A stretch of DNA of 64,000 nt from Iris pallida (lineage: Eukaryota > Streptophyta > Magnoliopsida > Asparagales > Iridaceae), in the NCBI GenBank assembly GCA_029216955.1, contig JANAVB010015600.1, forward strand, positions 30,226,374 to 30,290,373, read 5' to 3'. The notes beneath the pieces were generated by a model. It saw only the letters and a list, made by a program, of their open reading frames with translations, did no database searches and was not told the origin of the DNA. A program made the position numbers and the translations under genes. Shown here piece by piece: positions 48,504 through 61,067 of this stretch. How positions within the stretch are numbered: the first letter of the stretch is position 1; every line of letters begins with the position of its first letter.

Positions 48504-49324
48504 TGTAGGTTCTAAAATTCAAGTTGCATTTATCAAATAAGCAGAGGAAATTAAATTGCGCACTCTTCAAATGGACTGTGCAGGAGGCAGATTGCGCTAC
48601 AATTCAAACGCGCAAGCTGAACTGCGCTACCACCCAAGCGCGCTATGCTGACATGGCAGTGCCATCATTACCTGACAAAAAATTTGATCTTCTGACAGCT
48701 GACAGCCCGATAAACGAGGAGTCCTTTCGTTTCTTATGCAGCACAGCGCTCGAGGACTACATCCAGTGCAGTAGGACAGCTCAACTTTAGCACAGTTTGA
48801 CCAAGCCCGAGTCTTAGCGTAATCTGATGCTAGCGCTTTTCAAGTGGCACAATCCATCAAGATAACTGACATTTATTACGTGGCATACATGCCATCAATT
48901 GCTCGCCACGTGGCAACCGCCTGTGCACGACCAAGAGCATTTCAATCAAATAATGCCATGCGTCTAATACAGTTGGCCCACGATCGAGTAACTGCCAGCG
49001 CAGTTCGCTGTTTGTGTAGTCTGTTGCTAGCGCAGTTCATCATGCGCAATCCAGAATAACTACAAATTAGTTATTTCTAGAACTCTATAAATAGAGTTTC
49101 AAGTCCTTCATTAAGGGGAGCAGATCATTATTATCATCAGAGATCAGAAGTTCTTGTCCAAGTGCTGCTGCATTCTTCAGATGCTATCGTCTTCAAAGCT
49201 TACATCGTCCAAGAGATAAAACGATCGTCTTCAGATCGGATTCCTATAGTTGTACTTTCCCGGAATTCAATTGTAATCTTCTTACAAAGTTTGTGAAATA
49301 AAAAAACTTTTGTTTTTGCAAACA
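48504..49324 (+). repeat. T2 3' LTR (821 bp)
   Basis: Begins TGTAGGTTC and ends GCAAACA followed by GAGAT. TATA 49085-49094. Differs from the 5' LTR mostly by C/T and G/A changes. Confidence 0.92.
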
Positions 49325-49329
49325 GAGAT

Positions 49330-49799
49330 ATTTGTAGACTCTGATCCACATGAGATTGAAGAATAATGCAAAGTACCCACCCCATATATACGAGCAACTA
49401 TGGCACTAAAGACTTGGTTATATCTATCATATATGCAACTGCTATCTAGTCTCATATTCCTACCCAAATCTTAACCCCAGGATACGCAAAACTCAAGTAC
49501 AATGTATTTATATTCAAGGTTCCTCCCATACTCTGAGCACTAAAGCATACAATTTAATACCTATAATAGAGTATGATACCATACCAAGCTCGTTTCCTTC
49601 GTACATTTACACAAATACCTGTGCTACCGAAGTTTACCACTAATCAAGAAATAGGTAATTGATGGAAGGGTGAAGAATTACCTGATTGGGAAGTTCGAGA
49701 ATTACTATTGCTAACCCCCTTCCTCTTCGAGTAGCAGCCTTTTAAAACTCCAGGCATAGGTAAATTAGGGTTTTGGGGTTCGGCAGATCTCCCTTAATG

Positions 49800-49850
<51 letters not shown>

Positions 49851-50130
49851 GGCAACCCTAGTTTAGGAATATACTCAAAAACGAAAGGGATTAGGAGATC
49901 TCAGCCATTTGGATTTTGAACTGATCCAAACACAGGGGAGGGTCGGCCACTGGTTCAAATTTAAATTTGAGAATTTGCGCTAAGTTCCCTGGGCATTAAT
50001 TGATTTGGAAAAGTCCACTCCTGCTCTATATTGCTTAATTTCTTTAGAAAATATATTTGATTATCATAACAATAGTAATAACAATATAAATATTAATATT
50101 TATATACAAAAATTGGTTCAAGTGCTCACA
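49330..50130 (-). mobile_element. Block F, piece 3 (5' end of the minus-strand LTR)
   Basis: Joins piece 2 when T2 and one GAGAT are removed. Contains GGTAAATTAGGGTTTTGGGG (about 49760), an (AT)n tract (49799-49851) and an AT-rich end ATTGGTTCAAGTGCTCACA. Read on the minus strand the block would begin TGTGAGC and end GTCGTGACA, an LTR-like TG...CA. The five bases outside each end (CGCAG at 9189-9193, CACAA at 50131-50135) differ by two G/A transitions, so they are only a weak candidate target duplication. Total F without insertions is about 4.6 kb; no gene seen. Confidence 0.5.
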
Positions 50131-50927
50131 CACAAGAAGCATGGGTCTACCCCAATTGGTTTGTTTAAACCGCCTTTTGCAGAGAAGATTGAGATTAAAT
50201 CATGATTGATACCATATCAGATTGATTTAAATCTTAGACGAGGATCAATTAGACTCGAAATCTAAGATGAAATTCCAAGATTTACTCGGCTGTATCCGAG
50301 CAAGCAAATCGGCACGCGTCATGTGTCACCTCATTCGGTTATGTTTATAATCACCAGAGATCTCGTTTGAGGAGAATCTCGATGTCCGCCACGTGTCAGA
50401 GCCACATAAGCCCACATCGTGCAATGACGGCATATTTTTTCATATCGCAGGAACCCTAATGCACATCGCATATGTGCTTGGTTCTCTATAAATAGAAGGA
50501 GTTTTTGTTCCACCAAAAGATCAAAATCGACAGAGGGAACATCGACAATCGACAATCTTCAAAGGAGCATCGATCTCCATCCATGAATAGTCGACCACCC
50601 TCATCCACCTATCAATCAAAGAACCAACCAACCAACCATCTTCAGGGGATCTTCTCATCCAGGCAACCTCTTGATTGGTGACCCCAGGGTCCAATCAAAG
50701 GCTCCAGAGAGCCATAGCAAGGTTGATTCGTCGTCAGATCATCAACGGAGTAAAGGAGCCGCTGCATTGCTCGATCTCCATCGTCACATTTTGCTAGAAA
50801 CCTCTTCTTCCTATACTTAGAATGTCATGGTTAGGACTTCCTTCTTTGTACACAGATACCTTATACATTCAATAAAGTAAAAAGTTTATTCAACCTTTTG
50901 TTACGTCGAACAATTACTATGTTTACC
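50131..50927 (+). promoter_or_regulatory. LTR-like promoter region with TATA and AATAAA
   Basis: TATA box CTATAAATAG at 50486-50495, transcribed-looking leader, AATAAA at 50871-50876, then the spacer repeats of T3. The TATA-to-AATAAA order and the nearness of AATAAA to the end resemble the T2 LTR. Either this is the 5' LTR of T3 with gag and pol deleted behind it, or it is the end of the T1 3' LTR that F split at 9193, in which case T1 is nested in T3. I cannot decide without the paired LTR. No protein gene is supported. Confidence 0.5.
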
Positions 50928-51130
50928 ATGTCTACGTTACCTCTAAGTAAACATCCCATACAACAATCTCTGCGTTGTTGTACGTCAATCATAGAAGATC
51001 TGCGTCTACATCATCTCTGAGTTGTTCTATACATCCCTACAGAGTTCATTCCTACCACGTCCATATTACCTCTGAGTAGGAAAGCTCTACCATTAATCCG
51101 TATTTACCACGTACATACTACCTCTGAGTA
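50928..51130 (+). repeat. T3 spacer copies of the CCATGTCCATATTACCTCTG motif
   Basis: Four diverged copies near 50928, 50999, 51055 and 51107 (for example CCACGTCCATATTACCTCTG). Same motif and same position relative to the antisense gene as in T1 and T2. Confidence 0.8.
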
Positions 51131-51357
51131 AATATGTCGGTTTCCCCCATTGTTAACTTATTATTTGTATCTAGAAACCAAGGTATGCAAAAGATAATAG
51201 GTCCACCAAAAATCACATATTCATCACAAGAATGAATAAAGCAAAAATTACTTTATTTCTTCAAAATAGGAAGTGGAAGGACTACATTTGCAAAAGAAAT
51301 AAAAAGAGAGACAGCTGCGTCTCTAACTAAAAGCAACAAAATAAAGGATAAAGGAAA

Positions 51358-53757
51358 CTAAGGTTCAGCGGATAGCTCGTCAATACGACGCTTTAAACCT
51401 TCGACCCTGGTCCCTTTAGTCACAAAAATGCGACGCTCAGCCTCGCGATGCATCGTCCGTCTAGCCTCAGGGGTGAGGTCAGCTGCATATTTGTCGTCCA
51501 ATTCCTTCTTCTAACGAAACAATACAGCCACATGGCGTGTAAAGTTTGTCATTTCTTCTTTAAGTTGGACGTGGTCAGCCTGTGCTCGTTCAGAATCAGC
51601 CAGAAGTTAAGCTCGTTGCTCCTAAAGAAGGCGAATCTTGGCGTCAACTTCCGCTATGTTAGCATTCAGGGCTTCCCGTAGATTGACCTTCTCTTTCATA
51701 GACGAAGACAATCTCTCCTCCTTGGCCTCAGCATCGGCCAGCTCCTGCTCCCAGATAGCCATGGTGTCATAATAGGCTGACTCAACCTCAGCCACTAGCT
51801 TGTTCTACTCCTCCTCTATCAAAGCAAAAAAAAATATTTCGGCGAATATTCTGGAGCTCAGTAAGGTGATGATTGAGCTCAGCAATAGAAGCCTCCAAGA
51901 TCTCTGCCATGTGGTCGTGATCCTGATGAGTTCGGCCCGATATACAGGATTGCCATTGCCATCGTAGTCCCAAAGCTCTCGTCTTCATCCAGCACAGCCG
52001 GCACCCATCTCCTCAACATCTTGTATACAGCCTCGACGATAAACTTTACATATTCATCTGCATCGGCCAACACTTGAGGCGTCATAGCAAGAGTTGTTGG
52101 AGACACTACATAAGTCGGAAGAACAGTTAAACCTGCAGAGGCTTTGACACCTTGGGCTGACGATGTAGCCACTGCCTGGCTCGTAGAATCCTCAGTCACC
52201 GTACCTTCGAGGTTCGAGGCTGGAGCCTCAATAATCACGGACTCTGTTCCTCCAATGATGTCGACAAAACCACCAACTGTCGGAGCTGAGTCTCCGGAGG
52301 GGCCCAACACTATCCCCCAAGTAGAAGGAACGAAGGGGGTGTCTTCCACCATAGGGCCCTTTCTCTTGTCTGAATGGACCCCAGAAGGCCCCACAACATT
52401 CAGGTCCACCATAACAGACCCTAAAGAAACATCTGCAACTGGGACAGATTCTTCTACCCCTGACGAAGGGATAAGAGCAGCATCTGGAGGGAGAATAGTC
52501 CCTCATGTCTCTTTTTCAATCGAAACAGGAGTAGGACTCGACAAATGAGTCACTTCTCCTTCATCAGCACCGGTTTCCAGAATAGGAGTAGGACTTAGCA
52601 AACGAGTCATTCCTCCCTCCCAGTCCCCATTACTGGGACAAGAGAAAGAGTCGAAAGTGGGCTCAGCCGCCAACTCCTCAGTCTGCTCCTCTTCGTCCGT
52701 CGCGGAGACCTCTTCAATATTCTTAACATCCTCTTGGGGGACGTCATCCAAAAAGGATGAATTTTATTCATCCCCCTCACCCGGAAGGTCTTGCATGATA
52801 ACTTCCTTCGGGGCTCCCAAGCCAGTCTTTGTGGCCCTCACAGTTGTTTGCTTCACCGTCTATGAAGACTCTCTGTACCTCCCTGACCAGTTGGCGGAGG
52901 AGGCCCAATATTCTCAGATGCCACTACATCTGCAGCACCATCTCCAATATGATCCAAAGTGGCCGAAACTTCTACTGGAATGGCATCATCCAAAATCTCC
53001 TCTACGAAAGATGGCACAATCGGAGAGATACGCTCATCAGACGAGCTCGCCACCTCCTTCGGTTTACTCGAACCTGGCCTCGAAGATCGGGGTTTCTTCT
53101 TCAACGCTTCCTACAAAAAAAAGAGGTAGAAGTACAAAAGAAAAACTGAATCAGACCAATGCTAATTTATATACCAATACGGGAGTTGGTTCTGTTGGTG
53201 CCGCCGAAGGCGGTATTATGCCCCCATCCTTAACATCTTTTTTGGCTTCTTGGAAGCCGATGATTCTGCCTTCGTCAAAGCATGCCACTTCAGCTGACTT
53301 GCCGTGGGCTCCTCTTGAGAACCTCCCGTTGGTACTGTAGGGGCAGCCCAGAAAGCTGCCACGTCAGGCGGACGATACGCCCGAGCCTTCGCCAGCATAC
53401 TCTCCGATGCCTCAAGTTGCGTCCCGACAATGAAACTGGGAAAACAATATTCATCTCACAATAGAGCTTCACGGAAGAAAACAAAATATACGGCCGAGGA
53501 TTGTGAACCGGCAGCGTAAAATGCACTCCGGGACACCCAGTGTTGTAATACTGCCAACCCCGGGCCCCATCTAACAAACTTCCAACAAACCCCAAGCAAT
53601 TATTCGGGTTTTTTAACATCAACTGGGTGTAGCCGAATTGGTGTGCAAAGCGGATCGGCAGGTACGGCTCTAGGAAACATTGATTCCTATTCTGATACAC
53701 TAAGTGGGAAGATCGAATGCTCTGCAGCCAGCGGAACCCCCACATTGGTAAAGTGGT
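51358..53757 (-). pseudogene. T3 antisense gene, 3' part
   Basis: Reads leftwards from the junction with E. 53757-53290 holds SIRSSHLVYQNRNQCFLEPY, FAHQFGYTQL and GARGWQYYNT, matching the T2 and T1 genes. A 64-bp intron, 53111-53174 (donor GTATAT, acceptor TTTTTTTGTAG), sits where T2 has 69 bp and T1 66 bp. The next exon starts with a basic stretch (KKKPRSSRPGSSKPK). Further down, 51879-52412 is a Ser/Thr/Pro-rich part and 51358-51800 a coiled coil (EQELADAEAKEERLSSSMKE) with several stops, ending DELSAEP and TAG at 51358. No gag or pol sequence is found near it. Confidence 0.65.
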
Positions 53758-55135
53758 TGTCACGACCCGCACCCTGAAGAGGGGCACGAGCACGTGGTTA
53801 CGTCCAGCCTACGCCGCAGTATCGGCGATAGAACGCTGTATATAGGGTCTGTAAATACTACGACTAAAACAGATAAAGGTACCTGTACAGTATATACACT
53901 TCGAATGGAGGTGACATAGCAATACAGTCTCAATCACATATATCAAACTAAGGTAGATAGCATGGAAAGGAAAATATGATAGATAAAACAGGAAATGAGT
54001 CCAAGATCCATAAGTCAGAGCTATACACTAACATCCATGGTCTCAGAAAATATATAATAGATACTACAACTGATAATGCTAGCTGGCTCGCAGGCCAGGC
54101 AAACCTAACTAGCTATATTACTCAGGGTGAGCAAAATCTAGTGGCTCTACCAACAAGCCACTGTCTAAGTCTACTCCGTCAGACTCTACCCCATAGTAGG
54201 TCGGACAATCAGCCTCGAAATCATCTGTAATATGTCAACGGTATCCTGTCAGGAAAATGAGCAGGTACAAATACCAACAGCAGTTCCATATGAATTGACA
54301 AATTCTACAAGAGATAGTGTAATGAAATACAAGACAAAATCAACTGGAAATATATATATAATGGTGTGAGTACTGAAAAGGACGACGATATGAATGTATA
54401 TAGGGCGACATGGGAACTGTTCGTAAAGCCGAGTTACAACCCCTAAACCAAACAAGGACTGGGGCTGTAACCCTTCTCCCGAACAGAACTTAGTCACCAC
54501 AAATAATAAATATAAAAGGTACCTTGAATTATTAGTGCGTCATGTGATCGGCTTGGGAAAAACATGTTCAGACCTTCCATCCGACCGGCTACGAACAAAT
54601 AACAAGTGTGAAACAACAAGTGTAGAGATAAGGCCGATCACCATAGAAAGTTGTGAACAAGTAGTTATGGACAAGTGTCAAGTACAAGTATGAAGCAACA
54701 AGTGGGGATTTGGATCACACAACCACTAATAACTCCCCATCCCCGAGTAGTATAAAGGATCCGGACATAACACGTCATGACATGAGATTCAAAAGCAGGT
54801 GATCAGCCCACTCCCAAGTCCATGTCTATACAAGTACAAGTAATAAATCGAGTCATGTACCAATATACCAAGTAATCCGGGAACAACATCTCATGACAGG
54901 ATCCGACATATACTATTCCGTGAAATATCGTGTCTGGAAATCAAGTAAGACACTACAACCGAATCGGATATAGCAGATATCAAGACAATGAAAACTATCA
55001 GTGAATGTACTCGCCTGTGGTCCTGAGATGATAGGGTGAACAGACGCTCAGAGCGATCACAGACCAAAGGTAAGATACTATGAGTCAAACATGACTAAAT
55101 ACTGAAAAAGGAAACAAATTCAAGTCATGAATACA

Positions 55136-55500
55136 AGTCTAAGTCAAAACTAGGTCAATCTAGGTCAGACTGAGTCACACTAGGTCATACTAGCTCATAC
55201 TAGGTCATACCAGGTCACTGGAAGTCAATCCAAGTCAAACTAGGTCAATCTGGTTCAAGGGTTGACTTACAGTTGACTTTTGGTCAAAAAGTCAACTCTG
55301 GTCAACTCTGGTCAACACTGAGTCAACCCTGGGTCAACCCTAGGTCAAACAAGTCAAATGTTGACTAACAGTTGATTTTTAGTCAACTGGTCAACTCTGG
55401 GTTGGTTTCGGTCAAATCGGGTCGCTTAAAGGCTAAGTTTGACTTGACTTTTGTTGACTTTTGGTCAAAAAGGTCAACCGACGTCAAAACTAGTCTATGA
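55136..55500. repeat. Degenerate GGTCA/TTGAC-rich array in E
   Basis: About 365 bp composed of imperfect short units such as CTAGGTCATA, then GGTCAACTCT and TTGACTTTTG. TTGAC is the core of the plant W-box bound by WRKY factors, and it recurs dozens of times here on both strands. Whether it works as an enhancer or is a simple decayed microsatellite cannot be told from sequence. Confidence 0.7.
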
Positions 55501-56034
55501 GCACCATATTTGATCATTACCAACCACGGGAATCAAGTTCTAACTCTATCTCAGACTCCAAACACTAATACCCTATTCTCTAGGTAAACTAACATTTACC
55601 CTACCAAGGTAAATCCCGATACCTTGCCCAATCACAAGGAAACCCCGCAAATACCCATGGTACTAGCCTAGGCTCCTTAGGGTAACTAGATATCAACCTA
55701 TCTAAGGTTTACCTACCAAGAATTGTGGGTATCCTAGACATCTAGGCTATGTTGTGATATGTACTAGTTATCTACCTTACCTCTTTACCCCTACAATATC
55801 ATATATCCTCACACACACTCTAACACCCACCCTCACAACTCACGCACAACATTCTCACAAATATTACACTCTAATAGGCTCTCCTATAGGCTCACATATG
55901 GGCTAACACCTATAGGATACTATCTATACATATAGGCTCACCCACACACTCATTAAACTCTCACACAACTCATATACACACACACACACACATAGGCAAT
56001 ATGTGGACTGAAATGTGGTGTTATAGGGACTGTT

Positions 56035-56480
56035 TTAGGACAGCAAGATGGGGTAAAGTGACAGCCATCTAAGGGTATTGGTGGAGTGTTGTGTGGAGAA
56101 AACAGGATAGCCAAATGGGGTTTGTATGGACTGGTTTTAGGTGCAAGGGGGACAGCACATATAGGTTCAAAATCTGGACAGCAATGGATGTCAAGGACAG
56201 CATATAGGGACAGCCATCAAATGGTTGTTTAGGGACTGTTTTGTGGGGTATGTGGGGTGGTTTAAGGGACTTGATGGAGCTGTCAAAGGGGGATTTTGGA
56301 TGGACAGCAAGGTGGGGTATTAGGACAGCAATTAGGGGAGGTATATGGGTTGTTTTGACAGCCATGAGGTGGTGTTTTAGGAGGACTGCTACAGCAGGTT
56401 TTGGGGGACTGTTGGGCTGTCCTGTGGCAATATAGGACAGCCACAGGGGCTGTTATGTGTGGACAGCAAGGTGGTTTCCC
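56035..56480 (+). repeat. Dispersed GGACAGCA/GGACAGCC repeats in E
   Basis: GGACAGC or GACAGCC occurs more than ten times in about 450 bp, often followed by AAGGTGGGG or ATCAAATGG. G-rich on the + strand. No open frame of merit. Confidence 0.65.
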
Positions 56481-57652
56481 CCTCTTCCATCAACACTCCA
56501 CTATCAATCTCTCTATCTAACCCACAACACACACACACATACATACAACCTCCCCACTAGGCCGACCCCTCTATGCCCACAACCAATCACAAAGTATCAC
56601 ACACTCCCACCATGATACACATCCACATATATATAAATCTATACATATATATAATGGTATATATATAAAAAAAATATAATGGTATATATATAAACCATAT
56701 ATATATATATATATATATTAGATATCATGATACAATATGATACATAGGTAAAAACATTCCAAAACTCTTCTAAAATCTGGAATAAAGTTAGAACAACCTA
56801 AAATAAATGCACAAACAAATTACATGTGTCCAAATAGGTGGTTTTCCCATTAGGACATGATCCTACACATTGGACACCTCTACAAGTGTCCAAATGGACA
56901 CAAAATGGACTCAAATGGACACAACACCAAGGGGGGCATTCCTATGGGTTCAAAATAATCCTACATGCATGTTGGGGTAATTTAGAAGAGAGATTATACC
57001 TTCCGGGAGAGAGATTCAAAGGAGAAGGCCTCTAACTCGACACCGACACGTAGAGATTCCAAAAGGACACGAACGAGCTCCGAATCCTCCCAAACTTGAG
57101 GAGCTCCTTCCTTGGATTGAATGGAGAGGGAAGGAAGAAGATTTGGTGGAGAAATGGAAGGATTTGGTGATGGTTTGATTAGGGAAAGCTCTCTAAAAAA
57201 ATGGAGAAGAATAAGAGAGAGAAATGAAAGGGAAATAATAAAGTGACTTGTGCCTATCCATGCCAAAAGTGGCCAGCCATAATGGTGGGTTTTGTCCTAT
57301 TAAGAAAGGTCAAAAAGCCCCCTACACTAATCTATTAGTTAATACATGAAAGGGCTTCTAAGTCGGGGGTAGTTTAGTCATTCCTAAAACCACTAATCCA
57401 AATTAATCCTAACCAAAATAATTAGCCTAGTCACTAACTAAAATATCTAACATGTGGGCCATGGCTAACTAGTGTGTGGGCCCGCTAAGGTCAACACTAC
57501 CCCGGGTCCCCGAAACAAGTCGAAACAAGTCGAAATGAGTTGAAATTCGAACCCGACTCAAACAACCCCAAAATAATACAATAAATAAATAAATAATTTC
57601 AAAAATATTCAAAAGTGAAAAATGACAAAAATATCCCTGTTTCTGGAAAGTG

Positions 57653-60020
57653 TGGGTGACAGTGATTGCGCGCTAGAGTCCTCCATCTCTTCATCTGCTT
57701 CAAAACCCAGAAAAATTGGGCCAACTTTGGTGATCTCCCACCCTTGGAGATAGGACAGAATCCTCCTAGAAATAGGGATGCCCATATGTAGCCACTTCCT
57801 TCTGTAGTAGCGGCGGATAAAGGCTTCACCAGTAACATGCTCCTCTTCCGGATCAGGGGTCATTGTATTTGGATGGTGCAAGATCAACCATCCCATCAGA
57901 TAATGAAAATGCAGCTCCGTATGAGGGAAATTGCCCTTCTTATCCATCTCGTGAACTATATTATCTATAAATTCCCTCAGACCCCGCTTCAGTTTACACA
58001 CCATAGCAGGAAGCAAGGCCAAAGGATGACTAGAGACCAGCTTCATAGCCGGCAAGATGAGATTTCTGGTCACCCTTTCTACGGAGCCATATCCACCAGC
58101 AAACACATGGTCTCGAAGTCATATCATCTAATAGGTCGTCAGCACTGCCTTTGGAGACATTTTGTGAACATAATGCCAGAAGCAGCTGTAGATGTGGTCG
58201 GATGGCTCCTGGTTCTCATTTTTATGAGGATTTCATATACCGAGTCTAGTCATCTCAGCAAGCACCTCTGCATGGCTAAGCCCCTGAGGAGTAACAAATC
58301 GAACATTCGAAGGGTCCGTTATGTCTTGTTTGAAGACATAATCCCTCCAAGCAATCACATGAGGCTGTGCCTTACCTTTGTCCCTCCGCCTGGCCAAGTA
58401 ATGATGGCTCGCCACCACTTTGAAGACTGCTATCATCTCAGAGTTCTTCTCTTCCAATGCCAGGAGCTCCTCATTCGTAGGGAAGTACTCCTCATTGGGC
58501 TCAGACCCCCAAGGAAGCTTCGAGACCTCATATATCTCATGTAGTACCAAGCCTAACTCCCCCACGAGAGTAAAAAAAAGGTGCCGGTATGAGTGTTGTA
58601 CATCTCCAGTAGAGCAAGGAACATAGGCCAATTTATATCTATGCCCGCCTGAGTAGCACGGAGAGCAGCAGTCAGACCAACTTCCCTGAGTTCAGTCTTA
58701 AACTTCGACAGAACCCAGAGTGTCAACTCGTCCCACTTCTGCACATAATGGCACTAGCCCTCGACCCAAAATTCCCTTTTGGGAACGAGATCTTGGCCCC
58801 TAGCATACGGTTGATAAAGGTCGAGGCACTAAAGACGAAAGTGTTAGGAGGAACATCACTATATATACTCCCAGGATGCAAAGTTCACAAAAGATAAGAG
58901 GTTTCGGCTCGCAAAGCGGCTAAGGTGTCCTTTTGGTTGGAGGTGGTATCGATCCGGATGGTGCTTGCCACTGTCCCTTCCTGAGATGGAGTGACCTCCC
59001 ATTTCATCCTCCTCTTCGAAGCAAGACTACAGAAAGCCGTCAAGGGCAATTGGCATTCCACTTGCCGAATGTACACGTTCACATCTCTCGCCTTGAAGAA
59101 TCAATCTTCTTTGACCTTCAACACCTTCGCTTCGGTTGAAGTCAAACGGTCACCGAACAAAAACTCGGGTTTCAAGAAGGACACATTATCAGATTCAACA
59201 GACTTGAGTTTGCCACTCTCCATCATGTGTTGGAGATAAGTAAAATGTTAATCTCAGATTTGCGTTATTCTCTCCGGAGGCTGGTTAAACATAATGGCAG
59301 CTTTGGCAGGGTTGACGACTTCTTCATTAAAGTCCAAACCCATCTAGCAGAGAGCAGGGTCTAAAAGGACTTCATTCAACAAGGGTATAGTCATCGATAC
59401 TGTCATGCAATAAGACAAAGTTGTCAGCCAAAAGGACTAAAGCTATTCAAAAGTTAGCAAAAGACTTAGAAGCTCAAAACAAGCATCTGAGGCGCATTAA
59501 CAATCTGGCGCATCAACTCGATCGAAACCCATGCGCACAGACAGAATCTCACCAAATGTGCACACAAAGGACCGAGGCCCAGGCGCATTTGAAGAGAAGC
59601 TTCGGCGTATCATCAGGACCTAAGTCCATACGCGTCAGCAAAAGAAGTTTCGGTGCATCATCAGGACCTAAGTCCATGCTCGTCAGCAAAAGGAGCTTCG
59701 ACGCATCATCAGGACCTAAGTCCATGCACGTCAGCAGAAGGAGCTTTGGTGTATCATCAGGACAAAGTCCATGCACGTCAGCCATGGGAAGCCTAGGCAT
59801 GTCAATGGGGATGCGACACATTTCAGTCACACCCACGCGCCCCAATAGTGTTACAACAAAGTGAAAACACCAAGACATAGGATCACCCACCGATCACCGC
59901 AGGCCGAACGTCGACGGGCGTTGCTGTGACGACGGGGATATCATCCACGTCGACCTCCACGGGCTCCTTGTCCTTTCCCCTTCCTCGGTCAACACCACCG
60001 TAGGGAGTCTTAGGAACCAT
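57653..60020 (-). pseudogene. T3 antisense gene, 5' part
   Basis: Exon 1 starts MVPKTPYGGVDRGRGKDKEP at 60020 and reads to about 59885. The first intron would hold the 48-bp minisatellite (59597-59790). The second exon (from about 59400) has several stops and contains VECQLPLTAFCSLASKRRMK (about 59000), matching CLPLSRYAF...RRMEWD of T2; the G-E-L-G-L-V-L-H-E block near 58540; and LHFHYLMGWLILHHP (about 57900). It is then cut by E. Same gene family as in T1 and T2 but clearly diverged from both. Confidence 0.65.
59597..59790 (+). repeat. Minisatellite, four copies of a 48-bp unit
   Basis: Unit contains CATCAGGACCTAAGTCCATG and CGTCAGCAAAAGGAGCTTCG. GGACCTAAGTCC inside each unit is a near-perfect palindrome. 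The + strand ORF over it (59421-59864) repeats a 16-residue motif only because the unit length is a multiple of three. Confidence 0.9.
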
Positions 60021-61067
60021 CTCTCTAAAAAAGCAGTGTAACTCCCCAGTCCTAAAATACGTAGGACTAGGAACGTAGACATGCCAGCTGTATTTATACG
60101 AAGTACACTCCAATATATGAAAACCTCGTATGAATACATAAGCTGTAAAATGCAGTAGAACCATAACTAATCTCATCCACACAAAATAAATGAATAAAAG
60201 ATATCATAAAATGAGAATAAATTATCTTGATACAATATGTTGGGCGGAGACAAATCAACTACCAACAAAATAAGGAAAAGTACATAGAAAACGAAATAAG
60301 TGGCGAGCGAAGCGAAGACGATCCAAGTGCAATCATCCTCGAGAAATAGCAATGAACACGGCTAGAGCTAAAGCACCTGCAAAAGACAATAGCACACACC
60401 TGGAGAGATAACCAGGTCCTCGGAGGGACGTAACAAGACACATAATATCATGCCATATAAACTGAATAAATATTGCTCAAATAAATAAGTAAATCGAATT
60501 ATAACATAGTCCAATACGTACCTACTGAACGAGCGTACCATCCCCCAACCAAACATGGACAGGAGATGACAAACTAATTCACGGCGACGTATCTTTCCAT
60601 GCTATGAATCCAATATGGTATCCAAACCCCAACAAGGTTCAATACCTTCTCATCGAAGTAGTAAGTCACACCAACAACCAAACAAGGACAAGATGTGACG
60701 AACTAATCCGCGACAAGTTATTTTTTCAAGCCACGGTGAGATACAAGTACCCAAACCAAAAGTACTCGTACCTAACGGATAAAGGTGCCTAACCGTTCTA
60801 AGTGAAATGTAGTTAAGAACAATCCTTTCTACGCATGGGCCCTGGCTGAATAGGATCGGCATAGTCCCCCCTTGGGTACCAGAGGCCCCATCAGTAAGAG
60901 CATGACGTTCCGTAGAATCGTTAGTGGCCGTCAGTAATCATGGGTCATCAACCCCGTATCTCCAGCGGAGAGTCCGGGTCACAAGGGAAGTGCATCGAAG
61001 CCCATACGCTAAGGAATTGTCCTCCCCGCCCAATGCCTACTCTGTTGTATCCATAACAGTAACATCT

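Larger units (their letters stand above)
32709..49324 (+). mobile_element. T2: near-complete Tat-lineage Ty3/gypsy retrotransposon (16.6 kb)
   Basis: LTRs 32709-33535 and 48504-49324 (TGTAGGTTC ... GCAAACA), target duplication GAGAT at 32704-32708 and 49325-49329. PBS 33539-33556, ORF1, gag and pol on the + strand, then 5.8 kb holding antisense genes, PPT (48491-48503) and the 3' LTR. The second RNase H domain, the large size, the extra ORF upstream of gag and the antisense ORFs are marks of the Tat clade (Ogre/Retand/Grande relatives). By eye the first 320 bp of the two LTRs differ by about fifteen substitutions, mostly transitions, and one 6-bp indel. Coding frames have many in-frame stops, so this copy is dead. 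Confidence 0.92.
53758..57627 (-). mobile_element. Block E: minus-strand solo-LTR-like insertion in T3 antisense gene
   Basis: Starts TGTCACGACC and shares long stretches with F (TACGTCCAGCCTACGCCGCA, and 55009-55070 with 10260-10320) and with D (AACCAAACAAGGAC near 54450). The antisense gene of T3 resumes to the right, so E is inserted in it. The right end is uncertain: AATGACA at 57627 fits TG...CA, but the flanking AAGTG copies (53751-53755, 57648-57652) would put it about 20 bp further. No coding region; only one LTR-like unit of about 3.9 kb, hence solo LTR. Confidence 0.6.

Noticed and set aside
55136..55500. CRISPR-like regularly spaced repeats
   Set aside because: Units are short, imperfect and irregular; the sequence is plant nuclear DNA and there are no cas genes.
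59421..59864. 147-aa ORF with a 16-residue repeat
   Set aside because: Reflects a 48-bp minisatellite lying in an antisense intron; no start context or homologue.
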